Both the position numbers and the translations under genes were made by a program. A model generated the notes under the pieces. It ran no database searches and was not told where the DNA came from. It saw only the letters and a list, made by a program, of their open reading frames with translations. Below, in pieces: positions 10,137 to 18,710 of a stretch of DNA of 64,000 nucleotides; the stretch's first letter is position 1; every line of letters starts with the position of its first letter. The DNA comes from Pseudomonadota bacterium (lineage in GTDB: Bacteria > Pseudomonadota > Alphaproteobacteria > Caulobacterales > Caulobacteraceae), in contig JAIUNU010000010.1 in NCBI GenBank assembly GCA_020161365.1, forward strand, positions 1 through 64,000, written 5' to 3'.

Positions 10137-11102
10137 TCACCCGTACTTCGCCCTCATCGTGTCCGCGTACAGCGCCAGCAGCCGCTCGCCGTCGACCGCC
10201 ACGGTCGCAGCCTGGATAGGCTGGTCGTCCCAGGCGCTGGGGCCGAACAGTTCGCCGTCGGCCTTCTGACAGGTCTGGCCCAGGGCGATCCCTTCGGTCA
10301 CCACGCGCACCGAGCCCCGGCGCACCGTGAACAGCGTCGGGTCGATCACATAGGCCACCGCCGCAGCGTCATGGACGCAGCAGCCGACGACGCCATCGCG
10401 CTCGCCATAGAAGGCCGCATAGGGCTTGGAGATGGCGTTCAGGAAGGTCAGGGCGTCCGAGCCTCCCGTAGACAGCTCGTCCATATAGTCGGGTGACATC
10501 ACGACCTGGGTCGTCACGTCCAGGCTGACGGCGGTCAGGCTCCAGGGCGCGGTGAAGACCTGGTCGGCGGCCTCGGGATCGTTCCAGATATTGGCCTCGG
10601 CCACCGGCGTGACATTGCCAGGCTTGCCGGCCACGCCGAACGCGCCGCCCATGATGACGACGGATTTCAGCAGGTGGGCGACCTCGGGATCGGCTTGCAG
10701 CGCCAGCGCCAGGTTGGTCAAAGGGCCGACCGCGCAGAGTACGACCTCGCCCGGATACTGGCGGGCCAGGTCGATGATCGCCTGGTGAGCCGGCTTGGCT
10801 TCGGGTTGCGCGGGAACTAGGCCCTTGAGCTCCACGTCGCCCAGGCCGTTCACGCCATGCACGAAGGTCGGCGAGGGGTTGCGCGGCCGTGTCAGCGGCT
10901 TGTCCGTGCCCTTGTAGACCGGCGCCGTCAGGCCGAAGCGGTCCTTGAGGTACAGCGCGTTTCGGGTGGTGGTCTCGATGTCGGAATTGCCGAAGATGGT
11001 CGTCACCGCGATCAGGTCGAGCGCGGGGCTCGCCTCGATGAACAGCAGCGCCATCGCGTCGTCGATGCCCGGGTCGGTGTCGAAGATGATCTTGGTCGTC
11101 AT
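10137..11102 (-). CDS. Inosine/uridine-preferring nucleoside hydrolase
   Basis: 321 residues of the IunH nucleoside N-ribohydrolase family. It cleaves the N-glycosidic bond of nucleosides to ribose and free base. The N-terminal calcium-binding signature FDTDPGIDDAMAL is intact, and the C-terminal CCVHDAAAVAYVIDP block supplies the expected late Asp ligand. It is the last gene of the hpxX-hpxY-hpxZ operon, starting 9 bases after hpxZ. This context suggests its role is to release purine bases for the catabolic route, although substrate preference cannot be read from sequence. Confidence 0.93.
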   Translation of the reverse strand: MTTKIIFDTDPGIDDAMALLFIEASPALDLIAVTTIFGNSDIETTTRNALYLKDRFGLTAPVYKGTDKPLTRPRNPSPTFVHGVNGLGDVELKGLVPAQPEAKPAHQAIIDLARQYPGEVVLCAVGPLTNLALALQADPEVAHLLKSVVIMGGAFGVAGKPGNVTPVAEANIWNDPEAADQVFTAPWSLTAVSLDVTTQVVMSPDYMDELSTGGSDALTFLNAISKPYAAFYGERDGVVGCCVHDAAAVAYVIDPTLFTVRRGSVRVVTEGIALGQTCQKADGELFGPSAWDDQPIQAATVAVDGERLLALYADTMRAKYG

Positions 11103-11111
11103 GGAAGGGCT

Positions 11112-11528
11112 CTAGCGTTTTTCTTGTTCTGGAGCGAGGCGCTGATCGCTCCCGCCCTGCATGAGGGACACGTGGGCGCAGGCGACCTTCCAGCCGTCGG
11201 CGGTGCGGACCCAGGTCTGGCTCTGGCGGCCGATCTTGCCGGTGTCGTCGCGACGGAACTCGACATTGGCGATGGCGAAGTCCGCGCCGAAGGTGGTGAC
11301 CTCGGTGCGAAGGCGCGTGCGGGGCGGCGAACCGCCGGCCCGGCCGAGGCGGAAGGCGGCGATCTCGTCAAAACCCCAGAGGTTCTCGGCCACGCCCAGA
11401 CGGACCGTATGCGGCGAGGCCCAGAAGGCGCCGTCCAGCGCCGCGACATCGTTGGTCATCAAGGCGGCTTCGTAGGCGTCCACCAAGGCGATGACCTCGG
11501 CCAGTACGGCGGGATCGTTGACGATCAT
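11112..11528 (-). CDS. hpxZ: HpxZ/AtzH-like DUF3225 protein
   Basis: 138 residues of the DUF3225 family with a SnoaL/NTF2-like fold, comprising HpxZ of oxalurate catabolism and AtzH of cyanurate catabolism. The amidase start region overlaps it in the characteristic order: small DUF4089 protein, amidase, DUF3225 protein. AtzH is known as a 1,3-dicarboxyurea hydrolase; HpxZ is genetically tied to oxalurate use. Given the ureidoglycine aminotransferase encoded at 21567-22802, the oxalurate role is favoured. Its start overlaps the hpxY stop by the ATGA pattern. Confidence 0.85.
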   Translation of the reverse strand: MIVNDPAVLAEVIALVDAYEAALMTNDVAALDGAFWASPHTVRLGVAENLWGFDEIAAFRLGRAGGSPPRTRLRTEVTTFGADFAIANVEFRRDDTGKIGRQSQTWVRTADGWKVACAHVSLMQGGSDQRLAPEQEKR

Positions 11529-12919
11529 AGCGCCCTCGTTGGCGGATGAGCGGCGACCACGCTGGCGCGCTGCAGGCGCAGCGCCGCCGCGAAGGCCAGG
11601 TCCTCGCGCCAGGCCGGAGCGATCAGCTGCACGCCGATCGGCAACTGCCCGGGACGGTTCACGGGCGCGGCCACCACGGGCAGGCCGACATAGCTGATCG
11701 GCTGGGTGAAGGCGCCGAGGTTCTTGCGCACCGACACCGGGACGCCGTCCATCTCCATCACCGCCTGCCCGATCGGCGGCGCCGGGCAGACCGAGGCGGG
11801 CGCCAGCAGCAGGTCATAGTGCTGGAAGGCGTCGCGAACCTCGTCGCGGAAAATCGTGCGGAAACGCTTGGCCGCCTCGGCCACGCCATCGGGGAGCAGG
11901 GCTCCGGCGAGCAGCCGATCGCGCACGGCTGGGTCATAGTCCATGGCGCGCTTGGCCAGATCGTCGTGGTGCAGTTTACCGCCTTCGAACGCGGTCAGGC
12001 AGAAGGCGGCGGCGCGGGCGGCCTGGGCGTGGGGCAGGGTGACGGTGCTTCCAGCGTCCAAGGCGTCAGCGACGCGAGCCAGCGCCTCGAGCACGTCAGG
12101 GAAAGCTCCTTGCTGGAACCAGCCGCCCAGAACGCCCACGCGCAGGGGGTGCTCGGCCAAGGTATCGAGACGGTCGGCCAGCGGTTCGGCGTCACGCACA
12201 CAAAGGGGATCGCCGGCCGGATCGGCGCCCTGGAGCGCGTCATAGGTCCAGACGAGATCTTCGACCGAGCGGGCGAACGGACCCACATGATCCAGGCTCT
12301 CGACGAACGGGAACACGCCCTGCCGCGACAGGCGACCATAGGTGGGCTTGAGGCCGAACACGCCGCACAGCCCGGCGGGAATGCGGATCGAGCCGTTGGT
12401 GTCCGAGCCCAGCGTCAGCGGAACCAGACCCGCTGCGACCGCCGCCGCCGAACCGCCCGACGAGCCGCCGGCGATCCGTGTCGGATCATGCGGATTGCGC
12501 ACGGGTCCGTCATGGGCGTTCTCGGTGACGAAGCCGTAGGCGAACTCGTCCATGTTCAGCGCGCCCACCAGAACGGCGCCGGCGGCGGTCAGGCGCTGGA
12601 CCAAAGTGGCGTCTCGCGACGGCGGCGCGGCCTTCCGGCGGATCTTCGATCCGGCCAGGGTCGGCAGGCCTTGGATATCGAACAGGTTCTTGACCGCAAA
12701 CGGCACGCCGGCCAGCGGTCCGACGGCGCGACCCGCCGCGATGTCAGTGTCGACGGCCTCGGCGGCGGCGAGGGCCCGTTCGGCGGTCACCGCTGTGAAG
12801 GCGTTGATATCGCCGTCCAGGCGCTGGATGCGCGAGAGGGTGGCTTCGGTCACCGCGCGGGCGGTGACCCGGCCGGCGCGGACCTCGCCGGCGATCTCGA
12901 CGACGCTGCAGAAGCTCAC
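11525..12919 (-). CDS. hpxY: AtzE/HpxY-type amidase (predicted oxalurate amidohydrolase)
   Basis: 464 residues of the amidase-signature family. The catalytic Lys lies in VPFAVKNLFD and the Ser-cis-Ser core in the glycine/serine stretch IAGGSSGGSAAAVAAG. GTG 12919 is chosen because it overlaps the stop of the DUF4089 gene (GTGA) and begins SFCSVVEIAGEV, the normal family N-terminus; the open frame continuing upstream to 13225 is Arg-rich and noncoding in character. AtzE homologues work as a complex with a small DUF4089 subunit (AtzG), here the gene just before. Predicted substrate is oxalurate, with 1-carboxybiuret as the alternative known for AtzE. Confidence 0.9.
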   Translation of the reverse strand: MSFCSVVEIAGEVRAGRVTARAVTEATLSRIQRLDGDINAFTAVTAERALAAAEAVDTDIAAGRAVGPLAGVPFAVKNLFDIQGLPTLAGSKIRRKAAPPSRDATLVQRLTAAGAVLVGALNMDEFAYGFVTENAHDGPVRNPHDPTRIAGGSSGGSAAAVAAGLVPLTLGSDTNGSIRIPAGLCGVFGLKPTYGRLSRQGVFPFVESLDHVGPFARSVEDLVWTYDALQGADPAGDPLCVRDAEPLADRLDTLAEHPLRVGVLGGWFQQGAFPDVLEALARVADALDAGSTVTLPHAQAARAAAFCLTAFEGGKLHHDDLAKRAMDYDPAVRDRLLAGALLPDGVAEAAKRFRTIFRDEVRDAFQHYDLLLAPASVCPAPPIGQAVMEMDGVPVSVRKNLGAFTQPISYVGLPVVAAPVNRPGQLPIGVQLIAPAWREDLAFAAALRLQRASVVAAHPPTRAL

Positions 12920-13134
12920 GGCTGGAACGTCTCCGGGGTCTCTCCGGCGGCCTCGCCGAGCGCGGTGATGAACAGGGACGCCTGGCTCTTTAGCAGGACG
13001 AGGTTTTCGATCACGCCGGGCAGGGCGGGGCCCGGCGGTTCGACGCCGCGTTCGGCGGCGCGGCGCTGCGTCCAGGCGGCCATCTCGTCGTCGTCGAGGG
13101 CCAGGAAGGCTGTCGTGTCCGCGTCGAGCGCCAT
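12916..13134 (-). CDS. hpxX: HpxX/AtzG-like DUF4089 small subunit
   Basis: A 72-residue DUF4089 protein, the AtzG-like partner needed by AtzE-type amidases. Its frame extends upstream, but ATG 13134 (MALDADTTAF) gives the usual size, and GGAA lies about 8 bases before it. An in-frame ATG at 13167 would add 11 residues (MKFFLTYGIPP) and would place the CATAAGT motif inside coding sequence. The stop overlaps the hpxY start. It leads the hpxX-hpxY-hpxZ-nucleoside hydrolase operon. Confidence 0.85.
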   Translation of the reverse strand: MALDADTTAFLALDDDEMAAWTQRRAAERGVEPPGPALPGVIENLVLLKSQASLFITALGEAAGETPETFQP

Positions 13135-13145
13135 GGGCGGGATTC

Positions 13146-13168
13146 CATAAGTAAGAAAAAACTTCATA
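13146..13168. promoter_or_regulatory. Candidate purine-regulon site B
   Basis: CATAAGTAAGAA (13146-13157) followed by AAAACTTCATA, giving an AAGT-N8-ACTT dyad, 12 bases upstream of the hpxX start and within the 222-base divergent gap to the formamidase gene. It shares 11 of 12 bases with site A at 3413. A CcrM-type GATTC adjoins it at 13141. No other feature was seen in the gap. Confidence 0.45.
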
Positions 13169-13356
13169 CACCCGGGTTCGCCGGACGCGCCAGTCCCGCT
13201 TTGCCCGCAACCGCGATCCGCCCAAGCCTGCGTCACTTGCCCGTGGGATCGCTCGCCTGGAAGGCAGGTTGAGGTCAAGCCGCGTGAGCGCGGCGCTTCG
13301 CCTTCGGCCGCACGGCCGGCTCGGCTCAGATGCGTTTGTAAGGAAGGACTTACTTG

Positions 13357-14319
13357 ATGACGCATCACCGCCTGGCCTCTACGCCCGACACCGTCCGCTT
13401 CGGCATGTTCGACGCGGCGTTCGATCCTGTGCTTGTGGTGCAGTCAGGCGACAGGGTTACGGTCGATTGCGTCTCGGGCGGCGTCGAAGTGATGCCTCCG
13501 GCCGGGTCGCCTTACGCCATCCCCCCGGCGCTCCAGGCGATTCACGATAGCAACCCGCCTCGCATCGGTCCGCACATCCTCACAGGGCCGATCGCCGTCG
13601 CTGGCGCCGAGCCCGGCGACATGCTGGAGGTGCGGATTGAGACGATCGAACCCAACAACGACTGGGGCTATTGCGCCGTGCGCCCGCTGGCCGGAACGCT
13701 CCCGGAGGATTTCCCTGAACGCTATGTCAGCCACATCGCTGTCGACGCCGCGCGCGGGGTCTGCAAGCCGGAGTGGGGCCCGGAGCTGTCTCTGGCGCCG
13801 TTTTTCGGCACGATGGGCGTGGCCCCGCCGGCGAGGTACGGCCGATTGTCCAGCCGCGAACCGCGCGAGCACGGCGGTAACATGGACAACAAGGAACTGG
13901 TCGCCGGCTCGACCCTCTATCTGCCGGTCTGGGTTCCCGGCGCGAACTTCTCGGTCGGAGACGGTCACGGCCGCCAAGGCGACGGCGAGGTCTGCGTCAA
14001 TGCGCTGGAGATGGGCCTGACGGGGACCTTCACCTTTGTGCTGCACAAGAAGGCCCATGGGGCCGCCGACACCGGCGCCTTCGCCTGGCCGCGCGCCGAG
14101 ACGCCGACGCACCACATTCTGATGGGCTTCCACGAGGACCTGGATCTGGCCATGAAGCAGGCCCTGCGCCAGACGATCGACTTCATCACCGCCCACACCG
14201 CCCTGACGCGCGTGCAGGCCTATCAGTTCTGTTCGCTGGCGGTGGACTTCCGGGTCACCCAGACCGTCAACGGCGAAAAGGGTGTTCACGCGCTGCTGGC
14301 GAAGGGGGTGTTGTTTTAG
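13357..14319 (+). CDS. Acetamidase/formamidase family protein
   Basis: 320 residues of the FmdA/AmdA family, cytoplasmic amidohydrolases that release ammonia from short amides such as formamide or acetamide. The core GDMLEVRIETIEP, the GTMGVAP segment and the GGNMDN segment with its metal-site Asn/Asp are visible. A TTG lies three bases upstream, but ATG 13357 is preferred, with AAGGAAGG as ribosome site. It is divergent to hpxXYZ, so it may remove an amide generated in purine breakdown; the real substrate is unknown. Confidence 0.88.
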   Translation: MTHHRLASTPDTVRFGMFDAAFDPVLVVQSGDRVTVDCVSGGVEVMPPAGSPYAIPPALQAIHDSNPPRIGPHILTGPIAVAGAEPGDMLEVRIETIEPNNDWGYCAVRPLAGTLPEDFPERYVSHIAVDAARGVCKPEWGPELSLAPFFGTMGVAPPARYGRLSSREPREHGGNMDNKELVAGSTLYLPVWVPGANFSVGDGHGRQGDGEVCVNALEMGLTGTFTFVLHKKAHGAADTGAFAWPRAETPTHHILMGFHEDLDLAMKQALRQTIDFITAHTALTRVQAYQFCSLAVDFRVTQTVNGEKGVHALLAKGVLF

Positions 14320-14432
14320 CCAGGCCGGGTCCGTTTATCCTTAATATTCCCGTCAACGTAGAAACGGTTTCGGCACGCGACTTGCAGCCGATAGGTCACG
14401 CTGAGGTTGCAGTGTGATTTCGGGAGCGGGTG

Positions 14433-17108
14433 ATGGATTTGCGCGGTACGCAGGGCGCCGACACTTTGGTCGGCGGCGCCGACGATGATGTCATCTACGG
14501 CTTCGAAGGCGCCGATACGCTCAAGGGCGGCGGCGGCAACGACGTCCTCGCCGGCAATGAGGGCAATGACGTCCTGCAGGGCGGCGACGGCGACGACTAT
14601 CTGCTGGGCGGACCGGGCGCCGATACGATCGACGGCGGCGCGGGCAACGACTGGGCGGCCTATGAAGACGCCGCCGCCGGCGTGAAAGTCGACCTCACCC
14701 TGACGGGCGCCCAGAACACGGTCGGGGCCGGGACCGACAAGCTTATCGGGATCGAGAACGTCTACGGCTCGGCCTTCAACGACACCCTGATCGGAAGCGC
14801 GGCGGCCAACATGATGGTCGGCGGCGCAGGCAATGACACGGTCAGCGGCGGCAAGGGCGACGACACCCTGTGGGGCTCGGACGGCCATGACACGCTGGAT
14901 GGCGGCGACGGCGACGACTATCTGGTCGGCGGCGCGGGCGATGACGTGATCAAGGGGGGCGCGGGCTGGGACTGGTCGTCCTATGAGGACGCCACGGCCG
15001 GCGTCACCGTCGACCTGACCAAGACCACGGCCCAGAACACCGGCGGCGGCGGGACCGACACCCTGAGCGGGATCGAGCACCTCTATGGCAGCAAGTTCGC
15101 CGACGTCCTGACCGGCGACGCCAAGGACAACTACCTGTGGGGCGACGCCGGCGACGACAAGCTCTACGGCGGCGCGGGCGACGACCACCTGTCCGGCGGG
15201 GCGGGCGTCAATGTCATCGACGGCGGTGAAGGCTGGGACACGGTGGACTACGCGTTCAGCGAGGTCGGGGTTTCGATCAATCTCTCGGGCGCGCCGGCGC
15301 CGCAGATCCCCATTCCGGATGGCGTGGACACGCTGGTCTCGATCGAGGCGGCGATGGGATCGACCCATAACGACTACATCGTCGGCAACGACGCCGAGAA
15401 CTATCTGTTCGGTGACGCGGGCGACGACGTGCTGTTCGGTATCGGCGGCCACGATACGCTGGACGGCGGCGAGGGTAACGACGTTCTGCGCGGCAGCTTC
15501 CGCAAGCCCGGCGATCTGCTGCTGGGCGGCGCGGGGCGCGACCAGATCATCGTCTGGACAGGCCCAGGCAGCGAGGGCGACGCAACCATCGTCGATGGCG
15601 GCGCCGGGGTCGACGACCTGATCTTCTCGTCAATCGTCGACATTACGCTGGACCTGTCGAAGACCGGCGACCAGGTGATCGCGCCCGGCGTCCACATGGT
15701 CGTCTCGAACATCGAGAACGTGATGGGCGGCTCAGGAAACGACCGACTCACGGGCGACGCGGGCGACAACGTCATCAACGGCGGTGAAGGCCTGGACATG
15801 GTCAGCTACGACGACGGCGTCGATAGGGCTGTCAAAGTCGACCTTAGTAAAGCGATCCAGACCAACCTTGAGGGGCGCGGGACCGATACTCTGATTTCCA
15901 TCGAGGGCGTGCGCGGTACAGCCTACGACGACACCTTGATCGGCAACGATAAGGATAACGTTTTCATTGGTGGCGCGGGGAATGACTACATCGACGGCGG
16001 CGCAGGCTTCGACTACGTCAGCTACCAGAACGACGGCCTAACGACTGGCATGCAGGTGCTACTGAAGCAGCAGTGGCAGAGCCTAATCAGCGATCGCGGC
16101 CACGACACCCTCATCTCTATCGAAGGCGTCATTGGCTCAAACTATAACGATTTCCTGTCTGGGAACGCTGGCGTGAATGTCCTGAAGGGCATGGACGGCA
16201 ACGACGGCCTCTACGGGTACGGCGGCGCAGATACACTGGATGGTGGCGCCGGCGATGATTACTTGATGGCCTATGTCTTCGACGACCCTACCCTGTCATC
16301 GGCGGGTACGGTGATGCTGGGCGGCGCCGGTCGCGACACGATCGAATTCGGCCTGGGCGACTCGCGCGGCGAGGGCGGCGCTGATGCTGACTTCTTCTAC
16401 GTCAATAATCTCGCCGGCAATTTCACGGTCATTGGTGGAGATGGGATCGACACGATCCAGTTTGTAAATCGAGGATTGGACTTCACGAATGGCGTGACGG
16501 TTGACCTTTCACGTGCCGCGACCCAGCAGATCGCGGCCGGCGTAATGATGGTGATCGAATCGGTCGAGAACGTCACAGGTAGCTTCGCAGGAGACACGAT
16601 CACCGGCGACGCGGGCGACAACGTCCTCAACGGGCTTAGCGGGAATGACATCCTGCTCGGCGGGCTTGGCAAGGACACACTATACGGCGGGGATGGCGAC
16701 GACCTGCTGGTCGGCGACTACGGCAACGACATTCTGTGGGGTGGGGCAGGAAAGGACATCTTCCGCTTCGCTGCCTCTCTCCACACGGATTTTGAGGATC
16801 CCACAGGCCAAGATCTCGAGCAGATCATGGACTTCCAAGCCGAGGATCGAATCGACTTCGTCAACAGCGCAATCAGGTGGAGTTACGCGGAAATGACCGC
16901 CAATAGCTTCGCCGAGGCGATGGGTATGGCGAAGGCGCGGATTTCCGCTGGCGAGATCGCGGAGATTTACACCGTCGTGCAGGTTGGCGCCGACGTGTTC
17001 GTCATTACTGGCGCGACCTCGCCGACCTTGTTCGGGATCGACAATGTCGTGAAGTTGGTCGGCGCCAACCTCGACATGCTCAACGAGCAAACCTTTGGCC
17101 TTGCATAG
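14433..17108 (+). CDS. RTX-type calcium-binding repeat protein, predicted secreted
   Basis: 891 residues of tandem modules with GGxGxDxUx calcium-binding nonapeptides (for example GGAGNDTVSGGKGDDTLWG). They alternate with about 45-residue blocks of the pattern YEDATAGVTVDLT...GTDTLSGIEHLYGS. At least seven such blocks follow one another. There is no N-terminal signal peptide. The last about 110 residues lack repeats and begin FRFAASLHTDFEDP, fitting a C-terminal type I secretion signal region. No type I exporter gene is nearby, so it would have to use one elsewhere. ATG 14433 is chosen over GTG 14430 because GGGAGCGGG precedes it. Base composition falls in the second half (about 15850-16550), unlike the neighbours. 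Function is unknown beyond Ca-dependent folding; surface layer, adhesin or enzyme scaffold are possible. Confidence 0.85.
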   Translation: MDLRGTQGADTLVGGADDDVIYGFEGADTLKGGGGNDVLAGNEGNDVLQGGDGDDYLLGGPGADTIDGGAGNDWAAYEDAAAGVKVDLTLTGAQNTVGAGTDKLIGIENVYGSAFNDTLIGSAAANMMVGGAGNDTVSGGKGDDTLWGSDGHDTLDGGDGDDYLVGGAGDDVIKGGAGWDWSSYEDATAGVTVDLTKTTAQNTGGGGTDTLSGIEHLYGSKFADVLTGDAKDNYLWGDAGDDKLYGGAGDDHLSGGAGVNVIDGGEGWDTVDYAFSEVGVSINLSGAPAPQIPIPDGVDTLVSIEAAMGSTHNDYIVGNDAENYLFGDAGDDVLFGIGGHDTLDGGEGNDVLRGSFRKPGDLLLGGAGRDQIIVWTGPGSEGDATIVDGGAGVDDLIFSSIVDITLDLSKTGDQVIAPGVHMVVSNIENVMGGSGNDRLTGDAGDNVINGGEGLDMVSYDDGVDRAVKVDLSKAIQTNLEGRGTDTLISIEGVRGTAYDDTLIGNDKDNVFIGGAGNDYIDGGAGFDYVSYQNDGLTTGMQVLLKQQWQSLISDRGHDTLISIEGVIGSNYNDFLSGNAGVNVLKGMDGNDGLYGYGGADTLDGGAGDDYLMAYVFDDPTLSSAGTVMLGGAGRDTIEFGLGDSRGEGGADADFFYVNNLAGNFTVIGGDGIDTIQFVNRGLDFTNGVTVDLSRAATQQIAAGVMMVIESVENVTGSFAGDTITGDAGDNVLNGLSGNDILLGGLGKDTLYGGDGDDLLVGDYGNDILWGGAGKDIFRFAASLHTDFEDPTGQDLEQIMDFQAEDRIDFVNSAIRWSYAEMTANSFAEAMGMAKARISAGEIAEIYTVVQVGADVFVITGATSPTLFGIDNVVKLVGANLDMLNEQTFGLA

Positions 17109-17328
17109 AAAACCTTTCGGATCTGACCAATCCTATCTACGCGGGTGAAGACGAGCAGATAGTGGCTTGCGTTGCGGCGGCCATATGACGCTTATTGGAT
17201 CCTACCTCTAGCTGAAACTCCTTCCGCAACGTCCTGCGAGCTTCGACGTTGACGCTAGATCGGCGTCGGGGCCTTCTGCTCTTGGTCTGACCTCGGCGAT
17301 CGCCCGGTGTAGATTCGAGAGGAAGCGC

Positions 17329-18021
17329 ATGAAGTCGGTCCTGTCCGTTTTCACCGTGCTGGCGCTCGCCGCCTGCTCGCCGCAACCTGCGGAGAAAAAG
17401 GCCGACGCGCCTGCCGCGCCGACCGCGAGCGTCCCCAAGCCGCCCAAGGCCGAGATCCCGGCCGGAGACTACACGCTGGACAAGACCCACGCCTCGCTGA
17501 CCTTCAAGGTCAGCCACCTGGGTTTCTCGAACTACACGGCCAGCTTCGCCGACTTCGACGCCAAGCTGCGGTTCGACCAGGCCAACGCCGCCGCCAGTTC
17601 GCTGGAGGCGACGATCGATCCCAGGTCGCTGACACTGCCTGCGCCGCCGCCCGGCTTCCAGAAGGACCTGACCGGTCCGCAGTGGCTGGACGCGGCGCGG
17701 TATCCGGCGATCACCTTCAAGTCGACCAGGATCGAGACCACCGGCGCTGACACCGGCAAGGTCACCGGCGATTTGACCCTGCACGGGGTAACCAAGCCCG
17801 TGACCCTGGATGTGACGTATAACGGCGGCTATGTCGGCCATCCGATGGATCCGAACGCGCGGATCGGCTTCTCGGCCAAGGGGGCTTTCAAGCGCTCGGA
17901 CTTCGGCATCGCCTACGGCGTTCCCGCGCCCGGCACGACCATGGGCGTCGGCGACGAGGTCCAGGTCGAGATCGAGGCCGAGTTCAGCGGTCCGCCGCTC
18001 AAGGCCGCGTCCTCGAACTAG
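17329..18021 (+). CDS. YceI-family lipoprotein
   Basis: 230 residues. The N-terminus has a lipoprotein signal with lipobox LAAC, placing the Cys at residue 16, followed by a Pro/Ala-rich spacer and a YceI lipocalin-like beta-barrel domain (about 45-225). Family members in the periplasm bind isoprenoid-type amphiphiles. The YTLDKTHASLTFKVSHLGFS opening is the classical YceI start, and GVTKPVTLDV is also visible. It is convergent with the tetR gene. The 220-base gap upstream (17109-17328) shows no gene. Confidence 0.92.
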   Translation: MKSVLSVFTVLALAACSPQPAEKKADAPAAPTASVPKPPKAEIPAGDYTLDKTHASLTFKVSHLGFSNYTASFADFDAKLRFDQANAAASSLEATIDPRSLTLPAPPPGFQKDLTGPQWLDAARYPAITFKSTRIETTGADTGKVTGDLTLHGVTKPVTLDVTYNGGYVGHPMDPNARIGFSAKGAFKRSDFGIAYGVPAPGTTMGVGDEVQVEIEAEFSGPPLKAASSN

Positions 18022-18710
18022 CGCTTCGGCGCCCCGCGCGTCAGATAGCCTTCCAGCAGCGCCAGGGCGTGGGCGAGCCGCGCCCGACGCCATTCCGGCG
18101 CGCTCATGTCGGTGTTCAGCGTGGCCGACAGCGAATAGCCGTTGGCCAGGTGAAAGCGGCTCATGGCCGCGATCGTCACATAGATCTGCACCGGGTCGAG
18201 ATCAGGCCCGAACAGTCCTTGTTTCTGACCACTCTCGATCAGCCGCTCGATCGTGCGGCGCAGCGGGAACGCCGTCTCAGTGACGACCCGCGATTGCGAC
18301 GCGAACTTGCCGTGCTGCAGGTTCTCGTTGCGCAGCAGGCCCTCGAAGCGCGGGTTCTTCTCGAAATAGTCGAAGGTGAAGCGCTGCAGCTCCAGGAAGC
18401 CCTCAAGCGGCTTGTCGAAGTCGATCTTCAGCTCGGCCTCGCGGGCCCGCAGGTCCATGTAGGCGCCTTCGAGAACGGCCATATACAGGCCCTTCTTGTC
18501 CCCGAAGTAGTGGTAGAGCATCCGGATATTGCACTTGGCCGCCTTGACGATCTTCTCGATCCGGGCGCCCGCGAAGCCGGCCTGGGCGAACTCCTTGAGG
18601 GCCGCGGCGAGGATCGCCTTGCGAGTGCGCTCGGCGTTACGCTTGCGCGGCGCGCCGTCCGCAGCCTCGAGGGCGGCGTTGGCTTGCGCGTCCAGGACGG
18701 CGTCGGTCAC
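18018..18710 (-). CDS. TetR-family transcriptional regulator
   Basis: 230 residues with an N-terminal TetR helix-turn-helix at about residues 25-72 (AGARIEKIVKAAKC followed by MLYHYFGDKKGLYMAVLE) and a divergent C-terminal ligand domain. It is the last gene of the allantoate/urate operon, and its start overlaps the puuD stop (ATGA). It is therefore the best candidate in the window for a purine-intermediate sensor acting on the CATAAGT sites, but this link is inference only. Confidence 0.9.
   Translation of the reverse strand: MTDAVLDAQANAALEAADGAPRKRNAERTRKAILAAALKEFAQAGFAGARIEKIVKAAKCNIRMLYHYFGDKKGLYMAVLEGAYMDLRAREAELKIDFDKPLEGFLELQRFTFDYFEKNPRFEGLLRNENLQHGKFASQSRVVTETAFPLRRTIERLIESGQKQGLFGPDLDPVQIYVTIAAMSRFHLANGYSLSATLNTDMSAPEWRRARLAHALALLEGYLTRGAPKR

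Noticed and set aside
13338..13353. GTAAGGAAGGACTTAC palindrome before the formamidase gene as a fourth CATAAGT-type operator
   Set aside because: It contains the ribosome binding site AAGGA and lacks the CATAAGT core, so the resemblance may be chance; not counted with sites A, B and D.
14316..15452. Minus-strand open frame opposite the RTX gene
   Set aside because: It mirrors the repeat DNA of the RTX gene, giving low-complexity Val/Ala/Asp sequence; no evidence of expression signals.
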